From Armatimonadota bacterium (GTDB lineage: Bacteria > Armatimonadota > Armatimonadia > Armatimonadales > Capsulimonadaceae), in the NCBI GenBank assembly GCA_025353925.1, contig JANXNV010000233.1, positions 1 to 52,558 of the forward strand: a DNA stretch of 52,558 nt. The letters run 5' to 3'. The notes below the pieces were generated by a model. The model saw only the letters and a list, made by a program, of their open reading frames with translations. It ran no database searches and was not told the origin of the DNA. Positions 1-8,041 of the stretch are shown in pieces; the first letter of the stretch is position 1; the number at the start of each line of letters is the position of its first letter. The translations under genes and the position numbers were made by a program.

Positions 1-369
1 TTTGTTGATTTAGGAGCGGAGCGGCTCGTTGCGGCGGAAAAGCAAGGAGAACGGATTGCCGTTGAAATTAACGGATTGCCGTTGAAATTAACGGATTGCC
101 GTTGAAATTAACGGATTGCCGTTGAAATTAAAGGCTTTTCCGGTCCATCTCAGCTCACGGAACTGGAGCGAGCGATTGGACAGTTTACGCTCTATCAGGC
201 CGTGCTTGCCGAGCGTGAGCCAGACTATGTTTTATATCTAGCGGTCTCCGAAGAAGTGCTTAAAGACGTTTTCCAGGAGCCGCTTGGATAGTTACTTATT
301 GCCAAGGGTTTGACGCGGATCATCGGGTTTGATCCTGCTCGTGAGGAGATTGTTGAATGGATAAAATAG
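1..369 (+). pseudogene. xisH: xisH-like gene, broken and 5'-truncated by the window edge
   Basis: The frame from base 1 reads FVDLGAERLVAAEKQGERIAVEI, the conserved core of XisH, the fdxN-element excision controlling factor family known mainly from cyanobacteria. If three of the four 20-bp repeat units are removed, the frame continues with KGFSGPSQLTELERAIGQF and on to YLAVSEEVLKDVF, as expected for XisH. As it stands the repeats create a TGA at 103-105. A second lesion, TAG at 289-291, sits where relatives usually have Gln (EPLG-stop-LL). The frame then runs to a stop at 367-369, overlapping the xisI start. Two independent lesions make a functional product unlikely. Family call is from remembered conservation. 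Confidence 0.8.
51..130. repeat. 20-bp unit, four perfect tandem copies inside xisH
   Basis: The unit ACGGATTGCCGTTGAAATTA occurs at 51-70, 71-90, 91-110 and 111-130 without a mismatch. One copy fits the XisH reading frame. Three extra copies add 60 bases, so the frame is kept downstream, but the shifted reading of copies two and three introduces stops. Identity of copies points to a recent slippage or amplification event, or an assembly artefact. Confidence 0.97.
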
Positions 370-692
370 AACAATACCGACATACTATTGAAGCTGTTTT
401 CAACCGGTATGCCGCTATTCCTTACTCGCTGGGGGATATTGTGTGTGAAACAATCTTTGACCGGGCTCAAGACAAGTATTTGATGATTACACTTGGACGC
501 GACCAAGGCAAGCGAGTTCATTTTGCGGTGGCTCACATTGATATTCGCGATGGCAAGCTATGGATACAGACGGATCGCACTGAAGATGGAGTAACCGGCG
601 ATCTGCTCGCAGCAGGAATCCCGAAGGAAGACATTGTCTTGGCATTCATGTCCGCCGAACGGCGACAGCACACGGAGTTTGCGGTCGCCTGA
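357..692 (+). CDS. xisI: XisI family protein
   Basis: 111 aa, the usual length of XisI. It opens MDKIEQYRHTIEAVF and contains the family's diagnostic stretch of aspartates and aromatics (HIDIRDGKLWIQTDRTEDGV) and the C-terminal KEDIVLAF...EFAVA. XisI genes normally follow xisH directly and the pair was named for control of excision of the fdxN element in Anabaena. In most genomes the pair has no known target element and its role is open. Start ATG overlaps the last codons of the xisH relic, so xisI would have been translationally coupled to it. Here the partner is broken, so xisI may be an orphan. Confidence 0.88.
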   Translation: MDKIEQYRHTIEAVFNRYAAIPYSLGDIVCETIFDRAQDKYLMITLGRDQGKRVHFAVAHIDIRDGKLWIQTDRTEDGVTGDLLAAGIPKEDIVLAFMSAERRQHTEFAVA

Positions 693-721
693 CGAGAACT
701 GCTGTTTGGATGCACATGAAA

Positions 722-749
722 AAAGAGCCTGCCGCGCGGCAGGCTCTTT
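722..749. terminator. Bidirectional intrinsic terminator between xisI and the N-rich protein gene
   Basis: A perfect 28-base palindrome (AAAGAGCCTGCCGC and its complement) lies between two convergent genes, with A residues on one side and T residues on the other, so it can serve both strands. Confidence 0.85.
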
Positions 750-757
750 CGTTTGTC

Positions 758-1234
758 TTAATCGCGGTCGTCATCGCGGTCATGGTGCTTGTTGCCGTGA
801 TGCTTGTTGTTGTCGCAGTTTTGGTTGCTGCTGTTATCGTAATTGCCGTTATTGTAACCGTTATTGTTGTTGTAACCGTAGCCGCTGTTATTGTTGTAAT
901 CGTAGCCGTTGTTGTTATTATTGTAGTTGTTATTGTTCCAGCCGTAGGTGCGGTGGTAACGGCCCCGATTGTCGCTGTTCTGGGACTGGCTGCGGCGGTC
1001 CTTCTCATAGCGGTTGGCCGAGTAGGCCGCCCCGGCGGCCCCCAGGATTGTGGCGGTCTGGTTATGCTTCAGCAGTCCGTATCCGGCGACCGCGGCACCG
1101 ACGGCGGCGAGGTTGCGCCACTGATTCTTTGTGTTCTGGCGGTTGTCGGGCCCGGCAAAAGCTGGAGCGATGCTGGTCAGAGCGAAGGTCGCGAGCAGGC
1201 CGAAAGCGGCGGTGGATTTCGTGTTGAATTTCAT
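758..1234 (-). CDS. Secreted Asn-rich low-complexity protein
   Basis: 158 aa. Residues 1-27 form a clear signal peptide ending APAFA-G. Residues about 40-75 are a small-residue-rich hydrophobic stretch with glycine spacing (AAVGAAVAGYGLL, ILGAAGAAYSA), like glycine-zipper segments. The C-terminal half is almost only Asn, Tyr and Gly (NNNNYNNNNNGYDYNNN), ending in a His/Asp-rich tail (KHHGNKHHDRDDD) that could bind metal ions. AGGAAAGG lies upstream of the ATG. Exported; function unknown. The long valine/isoleucine-rich ORF on the opposite strand is the shadow of the AAC/AAT codons. Confidence 0.8.
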   Translation of the reverse strand: MKFNTKSTAAFGLLATFALTSIAPAFAGPDNRQNTKNQWRNLAAVGAAVAGYGLLKHNQTATILGAAGAAYSANRYEKDRRSQSQNSDNRGRYHRTYGWNNNNYNNNNNGYDYNNNSGYGYNNNNGYNNGNYDNSSNQNCDNNKHHGNKHHDRDDDRD

Positions 1235-1388
1235 GGTCGTACTGCCTTTCCTAAACGAGAATGGAAACGGGAGCGAGAAATCTTAGCTGTTTCTCTGGAC
1301 GAAGGCACCGGGCAGTTTGTTCCCGGCGGCTGGCAGGATTTTTTGCACCGCCCGCCGAACCAAGCTGAGTGTTAAGGAGAATTGACCC

Positions 1389-2039
1389 ATGACCCGATCC
1401 GCGCTTCTTTCGATAGTTCTACCGCTGCTGATTGCCTCGATCCTGCTTTTGGTGCCGGCGCACGCTGCCGGGACACTGCCAACCCCGTGGAAAAGTGCCG
1501 ATATCGGCACGGTGGGTGTTCCCGGCAGTGCGAGTGTCAAGGCCGGGGTCTGGACCGTCACCGCCTCGGGTGAGGACATCTACGGGACGGCGGACAGTTT
1601 CCGATTCGCGTACCGGCTCCTGCGCGGCGACGGCCAGATCACGGCGCGGGTAGTCTCGTATCAGCGCAAAGATATGTGGACCAAAGTGGGAGTGATGGTG
1701 CGGGCGACGACCGATGCCGGTGCGCCGTTTGCGGATGTTCTGGTGACGCCCGACCACGGGGCCGAATTTCAGTATCGGTCCACAGCGGCTGGGGAGACGC
1801 AGACCACTGATCAGGTGCCGTCACCGACCCCCTACTGGCTGAAGCTGACCCGGGCCGGTTCGCTGCTGACGGGTTACGTCTCCAAAGACGGCATCCGCTG
1901 GGAAGAGCGGGGGAAAGCGACGATCACCCTGGCCCCGGATGTATTGATTGGCCTCTGCGTGACGAGTCACAAAAACGACGTGCTGACCGAGGCGAAAATC
2001 GACTCGGTGTCTGTGAAACAGGTGTCCGCGAAACTGTGA
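1389..2039 (+). CDS. Secreted protein with a DUF1349/concanavalin-like beta-sandwich
   Basis: 216 aa. N-terminal hydrophobic signal peptide (LLSIVLPLLIASILLLVPAHA). The mature part reads DSFRFAYRLLRGDGQITARVV, KVGVMVRATTDAGAPFADVLVTP, YWLKLTRAGSLLTGYVSKDGIRW and ends with DSVSVKQ, the layout of extracellular lectin-like domains often attached to carbohydrate-active enzymes. It stands alone here. AAGGAG is nine bases upstream of the ATG. Likely exported polysaccharide-binding or surface protein; no catalytic motif was recognised. Confidence 0.72.
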   Translation: MTRSALLSIVLPLLIASILLLVPAHAAGTLPTPWKSADIGTVGVPGSASVKAGVWTVTASGEDIYGTADSFRFAYRLLRGDGQITARVVSYQRKDMWTKVGVMVRATTDAGAPFADVLVTPDHGAEFQYRSTAAGETQTTDQVPSPTPYWLKLTRAGSLLTGYVSKDGIRWEERGKATITLAPDVLIGLCVTSHKNDVLTEAKIDSVSVKQVSAKL

Positions 2040-2065
2040 GGGATGCAGAGAACAGCGAGTGGTTT

Positions 2066-4873
2066 TCAGGCGGCGCAATCACTTAAATGCCGTGAGTCGC
2101 GCTGACGAGAATGCGGCAGCAAAACCTCAAGCTGTTCGGCGCAGACCGGAGGACTGCACAAATAGCCTTGTATGGCATCGCATCCCAGATCTTCCAGGGC
2201 GGATTTTTGCGCCTCGGTTTCTACCCCTTCGGCAATCACTTCCAAATCCAGAGCATGGGCCATCGCAATCACTGCCCGCACGACCGCCTGATCCTGGCTT
2301 CCCGTTTTGCCGGGGTCGCCGAGGTTTGTAATGAAGCTGCGGTCGACTTTCAGGACATCCAGCGGCAGCTGGCGCAAGTAAGCCAGTGACGAATACCCTG
2401 TACCGAAATCATCGATGGAAACGCGTACCCCTTGTGCCCGGAGCGCACGCAGATGGCGTGCCGCGGCTTCGCCCTGCGTGATCAATGCGCTCTCCGTCAG
2501 CTCCAGTTCAAGAAGGCGCGGGTCAAGTCCCGTACCCGCCAGCGCAGACAGTACCCTGTCCGTCAGATCGTCCGCACCAAGCTGACGGGCGGAAAGGTTG
2601 ACCGCCACGCACATTGGGCGGCCTTCTTTTTCCCAGACGGATGCCTGACGGCAGGCTTCTCGCAGCACCCAGTCTCCTAAAGGACGGATCAGGCCTGTTT
2701 CTTCGGCGAGGGGAATGAAGCGCAGCGGCGGGATCATTCCCTGTGTCGGGTGCAGCCAGCGTACCAGAGCCTCCACGCCAATGATTCGGCAGGTCGCGAG
2801 GTCGATCTGCGGCTGATACTGAAGAGTCAGCTCTTCCCGCTCGATGGCCTGACGCAGTGCATTTTCCATGACCATGCGGTCGCTTGCGGCTTCGGTCAAA
2901 GCGGGCGTGAAAACATGCCAGCCGCTGCGTCCTTCCTCTTTTGCTTTGTACATCGCTAGGTCCGCCGACTTCAGCAGTGTCTCTGCGTCTTCGCCGTCGC
3001 TGGGAAACAAGCTGATCCCGATGCTGGCCGTTACATATAGCTCTTGACCTTCAACCACGACCGGCGGGGTGAGACACGCGAGCAGTCGCTTTGCGGTCTG
3101 CCGCGCGGCGGTCTGCGCCTGACCCTTCCTCACGGTCAGCAGCAGAGTGAACTCATCGCCTCCTATGCGTGCGAGAACGTCGCCGATTTCCAGTACCCCT
3201 TGAAAGCGAGAGGCAATTTCCTGAAGCAATTGATCTCTCGCTGCGTGCCCCATGCTGTCGTTTACGCGTTTGAAGAGATCCAAGTCGACAAACAAGACGG
3301 CAAGCGGCTGGCTCAGGCTGATCGCCGTGGTTAGCTTCTCGTGGAACTGGACCCGGTTTGGGAGGCCGGTCAAGGCGTCGTTGTGCGCCTGCCAGCGAAT
3401 CAAGGCTTCGGACTGCTTCTGACGCGTGATGTCCCGGGCAATGGTCGATGCTCCGATAATTACGCCCGCAGCATCGCGAACCGGCGAAGAACTGACCCAG
3501 ACCTCCACCAGATGCCCCTGCTTGTGACGCCGCGTCGTATCAGGGATTTCGATGGAAAGACCGGCACCAATCCTCTGGCTGATACGCGCACACTCCTCTT
3601 CGCTCCCCGCCGGAAGCAGGCACGATATCTGCTGTCCGAGCATTTCAGCTGCGCTGTAGCCGTACAATTGCTCGGCACCAGGGTTCCAGCTGCTGACCTC
3701 ACCGTTCGCCGACCACCCGATAATGGCTTCCTGGGTCGAGTGGACAATCGCCGCCAAACGGTTCATGTCCTCTTCCGCCTTCCGCCGAGCCGTGATGTCC
3801 TGCGCGATGACGATTGCTGCAGATTTCCCCGCCCAGTGAAGCGGCAAAGAAGAGATCTCGGTCCAGAGAATTTGGCCGTCGCGTGACCGGTGCCGCCAGG
3901 CGGAGGGGGGGCGAACGCCGTCTGCCGGAGAATAGGGCGGGTAATTCGCGGCCTCCAGCCGCAGCGTCACACGGTCTTCTCCCGGTCGTATGTCTAAAAG
4001 TGTCATGGAGAAGAATTCGGCCTCGCTGAAACCGTAACTGCGGACAGCGGCGCAATTGACCGCTAAAAATTCCAGACTTTCTCGGTCATACACCCACATC
4101 GGATGCGGATTATTTTCGAAAAGCAGGCGGTAGCGTGCTTCGCTCTCGTGTAGGTTTTCCTGTACTCTCTGCACATCACGAACACCGGCGGAGATTCGGT
4201 GCGTGACGGCCAAAGCGATGACGAGGGACAGAGCCAAAATACAAGCCTGAATTGTCCAGACAACGACAACCGTATGCGCGGTCGCCCGATGCTCGGCCTG
4301 CGCCGTGACCCTGCTGTAATCCTCCAGGGCGTTAACAAGCGCATCCAGCTGGATTTCCAGCCGATACCGGGTACCGATTCCCTGCTCTTCCAAAAGCTTT
4401 TGCGCCTGACGGCTGTGCCCCTGCTGCGCGAGGGCAATCGCACGGGCCTCCAGCGGGTTGTAGCCCGCCGTATTCATGAGTGACGCGGCTTCGCACTGCC
4501 GGAGCAGCTTCGTGCTGCCGGGAAGAACCTGCAGACTGGCCTTGAGCTTGTCAAAGCCGCTGTCAGTGGCATCCTGTGCCTCCCACTTGCGCTCACGAGC
4601 GGTGGAGTTTGTGGGATTGTAGACATACCCCAGCGTATAGGAGGCCGTGTCGTGAGAAGAGAGCGCGACATCTTTGGCTAGAGAAACACTGGCATGCACC
4701 TGAGTCTCGGTCCTTTGTGCCCGCCGCGCTCCGGCCTGCATCGCCTCGACAGTCTGGAAATAGCTCAGGAGGCCCAGCAGGATGACCAGAAAAAAACCAC
4801 CTGCGAGCTTATGACCGATGTTCTGATGATCAATCTTCAAGGCTGGATGAGGCAGTGAGGTATTCGAGATCAT
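2066..4873 (-). CDS. Membrane sensor with PAS, GGDEF and EAL domains (cyclic-di-GMP turnover)
   Basis: 935 aa. Transmembrane segment 1 lies near residues 25-42 and segment 2 near 200-223, enclosing a helical extracytoplasmic sensor region. Then come PAS 1 (about 240-360), PAS 2 (about 370-485), GGDEF (about 495-655) and EAL (about 670-920). The GGDEF signature is intact (ARIGGDEFTLLL) and so is EAL (VEALVRW, later DDFGTGYSSLAYLR). It can therefore in principle make and break cyclic-di-GMP; which activity dominates cannot be told. Monocistronic, convergent with the upstream secreted protein gene. No strong Shine-Dalgarno sequence is visible before the ATG. Confidence 0.92.
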   Translation of the reverse strand: MISNTSLPHPALKIDHQNIGHKLAGGFFLVILLGLLSYFQTVEAMQAGARRAQRTETQVHASVSLAKDVALSSHDTASYTLGYVYNPTNSTARERKWEAQDATDSGFDKLKASLQVLPGSTKLLRQCEAASLMNTAGYNPLEARAIALAQQGHSRQAQKLLEEQGIGTRYRLEIQLDALVNALEDYSRVTAQAEHRATAHTVVVVWTIQACILALSLVIALAVTHRISAGVRDVQRVQENLHESEARYRLLFENNPHPMWVYDRESLEFLAVNCAAVRSYGFSEAEFFSMTLLDIRPGEDRVTLRLEAANYPPYSPADGVRPPSAWRHRSRDGQILWTEISSLPLHWAGKSAAIVIAQDITARRKAEEDMNRLAAIVHSTQEAIIGWSANGEVSSWNPGAEQLYGYSAAEMLGQQISCLLPAGSEEECARISQRIGAGLSIEIPDTTRRHKQGHLVEVWVSSSPVRDAAGVIIGASTIARDITRQKQSEALIRWQAHNDALTGLPNRVQFHEKLTTAISLSQPLAVLFVDLDLFKRVNDSMGHAARDQLLQEIASRFQGVLEIGDVLARIGGDEFTLLLTVRKGQAQTAARQTAKRLLACLTPPVVVEGQELYVTASIGISLFPSDGEDAETLLKSADLAMYKAKEEGRSGWHVFTPALTEAASDRMVMENALRQAIEREELTLQYQPQIDLATCRIIGVEALVRWLHPTQGMIPPLRFIPLAEETGLIRPLGDWVLREACRQASVWEKEGRPMCVAVNLSARQLGADDLTDRVLSALAGTGLDPRLLELELTESALITQGEAAARHLRALRAQGVRVSIDDFGTGYSSLAYLRQLPLDVLKVDRSFITNLGDPGKTGSQDQAVVRAVIAMAHALDLEVIAEGVETEAQKSALEDLGCDAIQGYLCSPPVCAEQLEVLLPHSRQRDSRHLSDCAA

Positions 4874-5107
4874 GCGTGGTCGTGCTTTCTTGACTCTGGG
4901 AGGACGCGCTAATTATTCCTTGTCCTCTGTTAAAAGTTCCACACTTTTATTGTAGGCATAACTCCGATAATACTTCACAGCCTTGAAGTTATTCAACGAT
5001 GCAATAGGGTAAAATAGCCTGCTATCCCGGCGGAGCTGCCTTAAACATCGATTGTCTTCCCGGCACCGCCCTGAGGCCCCGACCCATTTCTTTATCTTAA
5101 AGCCGTT

Positions 5108-5584
5108 CTACCCTAAACGGGCAGTGACTTCCTCCCAGCGCTCCGTATCGAAACGCACCTGCCAGGCGAATGCTTTGCCTTTGCGGTCGTAATAGACTGC
5201 CATCGCCGCTTTCGCCAGATGCCGGGTGTCGGTAGCCAGCAATTCGCTCGCCAGCACAGCGCAGCGCAGGTAGGCGACCGCGTGCCGACCGCTCATACGC
5301 CAGGCCTGGCCTTCGGCCCCCGACTTCTCCATCGCCGACCGGAGTGCTGCGGGAAGAACGGCAGCCGCCGTCCGTGCCGGGACGCGCGGCGTTTTGACCA
5401 CCGCCGGTTTGACGGCCACTGTCTTGACCGCCACAGGTTTGACCGCCGCCAGCTTGACCTTGGCAGCCACCGGAAGCGCGAGGACCGGCTTTTCGGTGCG
5501 TTTCGGGGCTGGCTTCAAGGCAGGCCTCAGCGGCGGGGGATCAAGCGCAAAAAGTGTGGGCTGGTCGATAGGCGTCTTTCTCAT
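5108..5584 (-). CDS. Lys/Ala/Pro-rich small protein with a beta-clamp-like motif, behind an SOS-like promoter
   Basis: 158 aa from the ATG at 5584, chosen because GAGG lies seven to ten bases upstream and because the longer ORF start (5632) falls inside the promoter. Residues 8-12 are QPTLF, matching the sliding-clamp-binding consensus (QxxLF). Residues about 35-75 are a disordered basic tract with near-repeats of KPVAVK/KTVAVK/KPAVVK. Residues about 95-158 look globular (MSGRHAVAYLRCAVL, YYDRKGKAFAWQVRFD). No known family was recognised. A LexA-like box sits between -35 and -10. A role in damage response or at the replication fork is inferred from promoter plus motif only. Confidence 0.7.
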   Translation of the reverse strand: MRKTPIDQPTLFALDPPPLRPALKPAPKRTEKPVLALPVAAKVKLAAVKPVAVKTVAVKPAVVKTPRVPARTAAAVLPAALRSAMEKSGAEGQAWRMSGRHAVAYLRCAVLASELLATDTRHLAKAAMAVYYDRKGKAFAWQVRFDTERWEEVTARLG

Positions 5585-5618
5585 GGGGTTCCTCGAGTTC
5601 GTCCGTGTGTTTTCCCTT

Positions 5619-5648
5619 AGTATAGCAAACAAATGTTCGCTGTGTCAA
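5619..5648 (-). promoter_or_regulatory. Sigma-70 promoter with internal LexA-like (SOS) box
   Basis: On the minus strand: TTGACA (5643-5648), 18-base spacer, TATACT (5619-5624). The spacer holds CGAACATTTGTTTG (5626-5639), one base from the Gram-positive type SOS consensus CGAACnnnnGTTCG. A repressor bound there would block RNA polymerase. Transcription would begin about 28 bases before the ATG at 5584. Confidence 0.72.
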
Positions 5649-5706
5649 CGGGGTATAACGACAATCACTGATGTTATGCAGTGACGGCGTAGAGCGGAGA
5701 AGACGT

Positions 5707-5720
5707 GGAACTAAAGTTCT
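5707..5720. promoter_or_regulatory. Second LexA-like palindrome in the divergent spacer
   Basis: GGAACTAAAGTTCT contains the exact GAACnnnnGTTC core of Gram-positive type LexA boxes, about 70 bases from the box in the 5619-5648 promoter. The rest of the 355-base spacer 5585-5939 holds no gene that I can support. Confidence 0.45.
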
Positions 5721-5939
5721 ACGCTGTGGGGCGCAGACGCCTAGTTTCGACCTGCGTCGAAAAAGAGGTTAAGATAATAGTGAGTGGTCTTATCCTGTCC
5801 CGGCGCAGGCCGCGACTTGGCGTTTCGCCCCACAGCGGTGGATTTCAATCCCACGTTCCTCCGGCTCAGGCTTGTCACTGACGCTGACTCAGGAAATCAT
5901 GCTTGCATATCAAACAAAACAATTGGTGAGGAGAAACTT

Positions 5940-6830
5940 ATGGAGCGGCGGCAATTGGGGAAGACTGGGCTGGAAGTCAGCGCACTGGGATTTGGCGGGG
6001 CGGAGATCGGCTATCAGGCCGCTTCTCTCAGCACCGTTGAGCGGCTGCTGGGGAGTGCGCTGGACGCCGGGCTGAACGTTCTAGATACGGCGGAATGCTA
6101 CGCGGGGGGTGAGGAGCTGATCGGGCAGGCCGTGGCGCATCGGCGAGACCACTTCCATCTGTTTACGAAGTGCGGGCACTCTTCGGGCTTTGACGCGCCG
6201 GACTGGGACCTGACGATGCTGGAACAGAGCATCGACCGCAGCCTGAATCGGCTGCAAACCGACCGGGTGGACCTGCTTCAGCTGCATTCCTGCGACGAGT
6301 CCCTGCTGCGGCAGGGGGATGTGATCGCACTGCTGCAAAAGGCCCAAGAGGCGGGCAAGACCCGCTTTATCGGCTACAGCGGTGACGGTGCGGCGGCCCG
6401 GTACGCCGTGGAGTGCGGGGCCTTCGACACTCTCCAAACCTCGCTTTCCGTAGCCGATCAGGAGCCGATCACGCTGACCCTCCCCCTCGCTTTGGAGCGC
6501 GGCCTGGGCGTGATCGCCAAACGCCCGATCGCCAATGCCGTCTGGACCAAATCGACCCTGCCGGAAGACGACTATTCTTACCCCTACTGGGAGCGTCTGC
6601 AGAGACTGGACTACGACTTTTTGAAAACGCCCGAAGCCGCTTCCGTCGCCCTGCGCTTCACTCTGGCGCAGCCTGCCGTGGCGACCGCGATTGTCGGCAC
6701 GCAGAACCCGGATCGCTGGGCACGGAATGCCGCACTTCTCGAAGCGGGGCCGCTTCCGCCGGATGTCATTGCCGCGATCCGCACCCGCTGGCAGGCGATC
6801 GCCGGGCCGGACTGGACCGGGCGCAGATGA
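5940..6830 (+). CDS. Aldo/keto reductase
   Basis: 296 aa from the ATG at 5940, preceded by GAGGAG; the longer ORF start at 5784 adds a tail with no family similarity. It begins MERRQLGKTGLEVSALGFGG, the standard opening of the family. The catalytic tetrad is visible: Asp and Tyr in DTAECYAGGEE, Lys in LFTKCGH, His in LLQLHSCDE. It is an NADPH-dependent carbonyl reductase of unknown substrate acting in the cytoplasm. The C-terminal part (VATAIVGTQNPDRWARNAALLEAG) resembles the shorter AKR11/12-like bacterial members. Single gene, convergent with the SIS gene. Confidence 0.9.
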   Translation: MERRQLGKTGLEVSALGFGGAEIGYQAASLSTVERLLGSALDAGLNVLDTAECYAGGEELIGQAVAHRRDHFHLFTKCGHSSGFDAPDWDLTMLEQSIDRSLNRLQTDRVDLLQLHSCDESLLRQGDVIALLQKAQEAGKTRFIGYSGDGAAARYAVECGAFDTLQTSLSVADQEPITLTLPLALERGLGVIAKRPIANAVWTKSTLPEDDYSYPYWERLQRLDYDFLKTPEAASVALRFTLAQPAVATAIVGTQNPDRWARNAALLEAGPLPPDVIAAIRTRWQAIAGPDWTGRR

Positions 6831-6848
6831 GGGTAGGAGCGCATCACT

Positions 6849-7892
6849 TCACCGCGTCTGGGTCACTTTTTCCAGCCCGCGCGGGCAGTCCGGATCAAAG
6901 CCCTTCAGCGTGGCGAGCCAATAGGTGAAGAGCTGCCCGGCGACGATGTACACCAGCGGGCTGACCCACTCGGGCACAGCGGCGGGGATACGCACCGCCG
7001 TCTCGCTGCCCGCCAGGAACGCCGCATCGTGCGCGAAGCAGATCAGGGCCGGGTGCTGTGCCCGCAGCTTCTCCGCAAGCCGTGCCATAGGCGCGAAGGC
7101 CTTGCCGTCCGGGGCAAAGAGCAGGCAGGGGTAGCCTTTAACGACCTGAGCAATAGGGCCGTGCTGAAAATCCGCCGCCGAGTAGCTTTTGGCGGAGACA
7201 TAGCAGGTTTCGGTCAGCTTCAGGGCCAGCTCCATCGTGGTCGCCTGGTTGAAGCCGCGCCCGAGAATCACGCAGTCCGACATGTCGGCGTACTTTTCGA
7301 CCAGATGGTGTACGGCTTCGTCGAGACCCAGAGACTTCTCCATCGCTTCCGCCGCCCGGCTCAGATGCATCAATCGTTCCGGGTGATTATCGTCAAGTGC
7401 CGCCGAAAGCAGGCCCAGCAGGGCCAGGGACCCGGTGTAGGTTTTGGTCGCAGCGACCCCGACTTCCTCGCCTGCCCCGATCAGCAGGGGGAACTCCGCC
7501 GCCTGCGCCAGCACCGACTCCGGCTCATTCGTGATACAGGCGGTCAAGGCCCCGGTCTCCCGTGCCCGGCGAACCACTTCGGTCACGTCCGGAGCCGCCC
7601 CCGACTGCGAGATACCTAGGACCAGTGCATTCGGTCCCAGATGCGGCACGGCCTCGTACAGCGTGAAGACGGAGGGGGCGGCAAGGGCGACCGGCAGCCC
7701 GTGCTGGATCTCCAGCACATATTTAGCGTACTGGGCCACATTGTTCGAGGTGCCTCGGGCGGCGACAAAGACAAAGACGATCTCGCGCCGCTTAATTTCG
7801 GCGGCCAGTGCTTCGACACGCGGCCATTCCTCACTAATAATCCGGCGCACGACATCCGGCTGCTGCCGGATCTCTTCCAGCATAAAACTCAT
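6849..7892 (-). CDS. Double-SIS-domain sugar-phosphate isomerase/deaminase (GlmS/NagB-II-like)
   Basis: 347 aa with two SIS domains and no N-terminal glutaminase domain. Sugar-phosphate-binding signatures are visible: AARGTSNNVAQYAKY, GISQSGAAPDVTEVV, GRGFNQATTMELALKL and SYSAADFQHGPIAQV. The length and MLEEIRQQPDVVRR opening match the SIS-type glucosamine-6-phosphate deaminases (NagB-II) and related AgaS-like enzymes, so amino-sugar-phosphate catabolism is the likely role. It ends with EKVTQTR, as GlmS-like proteins do (KSVTVE). Promoter TTGCTT-17-TACAAT lies upstream; AAAGG precedes the ATG. Confidence 0.85.
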   Translation of the reverse strand: MSFMLEEIRQQPDVVRRIISEEWPRVEALAAEIKRREIVFVFVAARGTSNNVAQYAKYVLEIQHGLPVALAAPSVFTLYEAVPHLGPNALVLGISQSGAAPDVTEVVRRARETGALTACITNEPESVLAQAAEFPLLIGAGEEVGVAATKTYTGSLALLGLLSAALDDNHPERLMHLSRAAEAMEKSLGLDEAVHHLVEKYADMSDCVILGRGFNQATTMELALKLTETCYVSAKSYSAADFQHGPIAQVVKGYPCLLFAPDGKAFAPMARLAEKLRAQHPALICFAHDAAFLAGSETAVRIPAAVPEWVSPLVYIVAGQLFTYWLATLKGFDPDCPRGLEKVTQTR

Positions 7893-7939
7893 GGTGATGC
7901 CTTTCCAGAATGCGGGCAGTTCAGAAGACTCTGAGCTTT

Positions 7940-7968
7940 ATTGTAACATAGCCACGCGGGAAAAGCAA
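7940..7968 (-). promoter_or_regulatory. Promoter of the SIS gene
   Basis: Minus strand TTGCTT (7963-7968), 17-base spacer, TACAAT (7940-7945), about 50 bases before the start codon. Divergent from the promoter at 7978-8007. Confidence 0.6.
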
Positions 7969-7977
7969 GTGCTTTAC

Positions 7978-8007
7978 TTGACAATCGGCGCGGAAATCGG
8001 CCATAAT
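7978..8007 (+). promoter_or_regulatory. Promoter of the ferredoxin-NADP reductase-like gene
   Basis: TTGACA (7978-7983), 18-base spacer, CATAAT (8002-8007), about 35 bases before the annotated start. Confidence 0.6.
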
Positions 8008-8041
8008 TAAGCCCTAAAATAACGTCCGCGCATTTGGGAAG

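Noticed and set aside
51-130. Four regular repeats that might suggest a CRISPR array
   Set aside because: Units are contiguous with no spacers, and the unit is part of the xisH coding sequence.
710-1375. Long valine/isoleucine-rich ORF on the plus strand resembling a membrane protein
   Set aside because: It is the antisense reading of AAC/AAT-rich codons of the secreted Asn-rich protein, which has a signal peptide and ribosome site.
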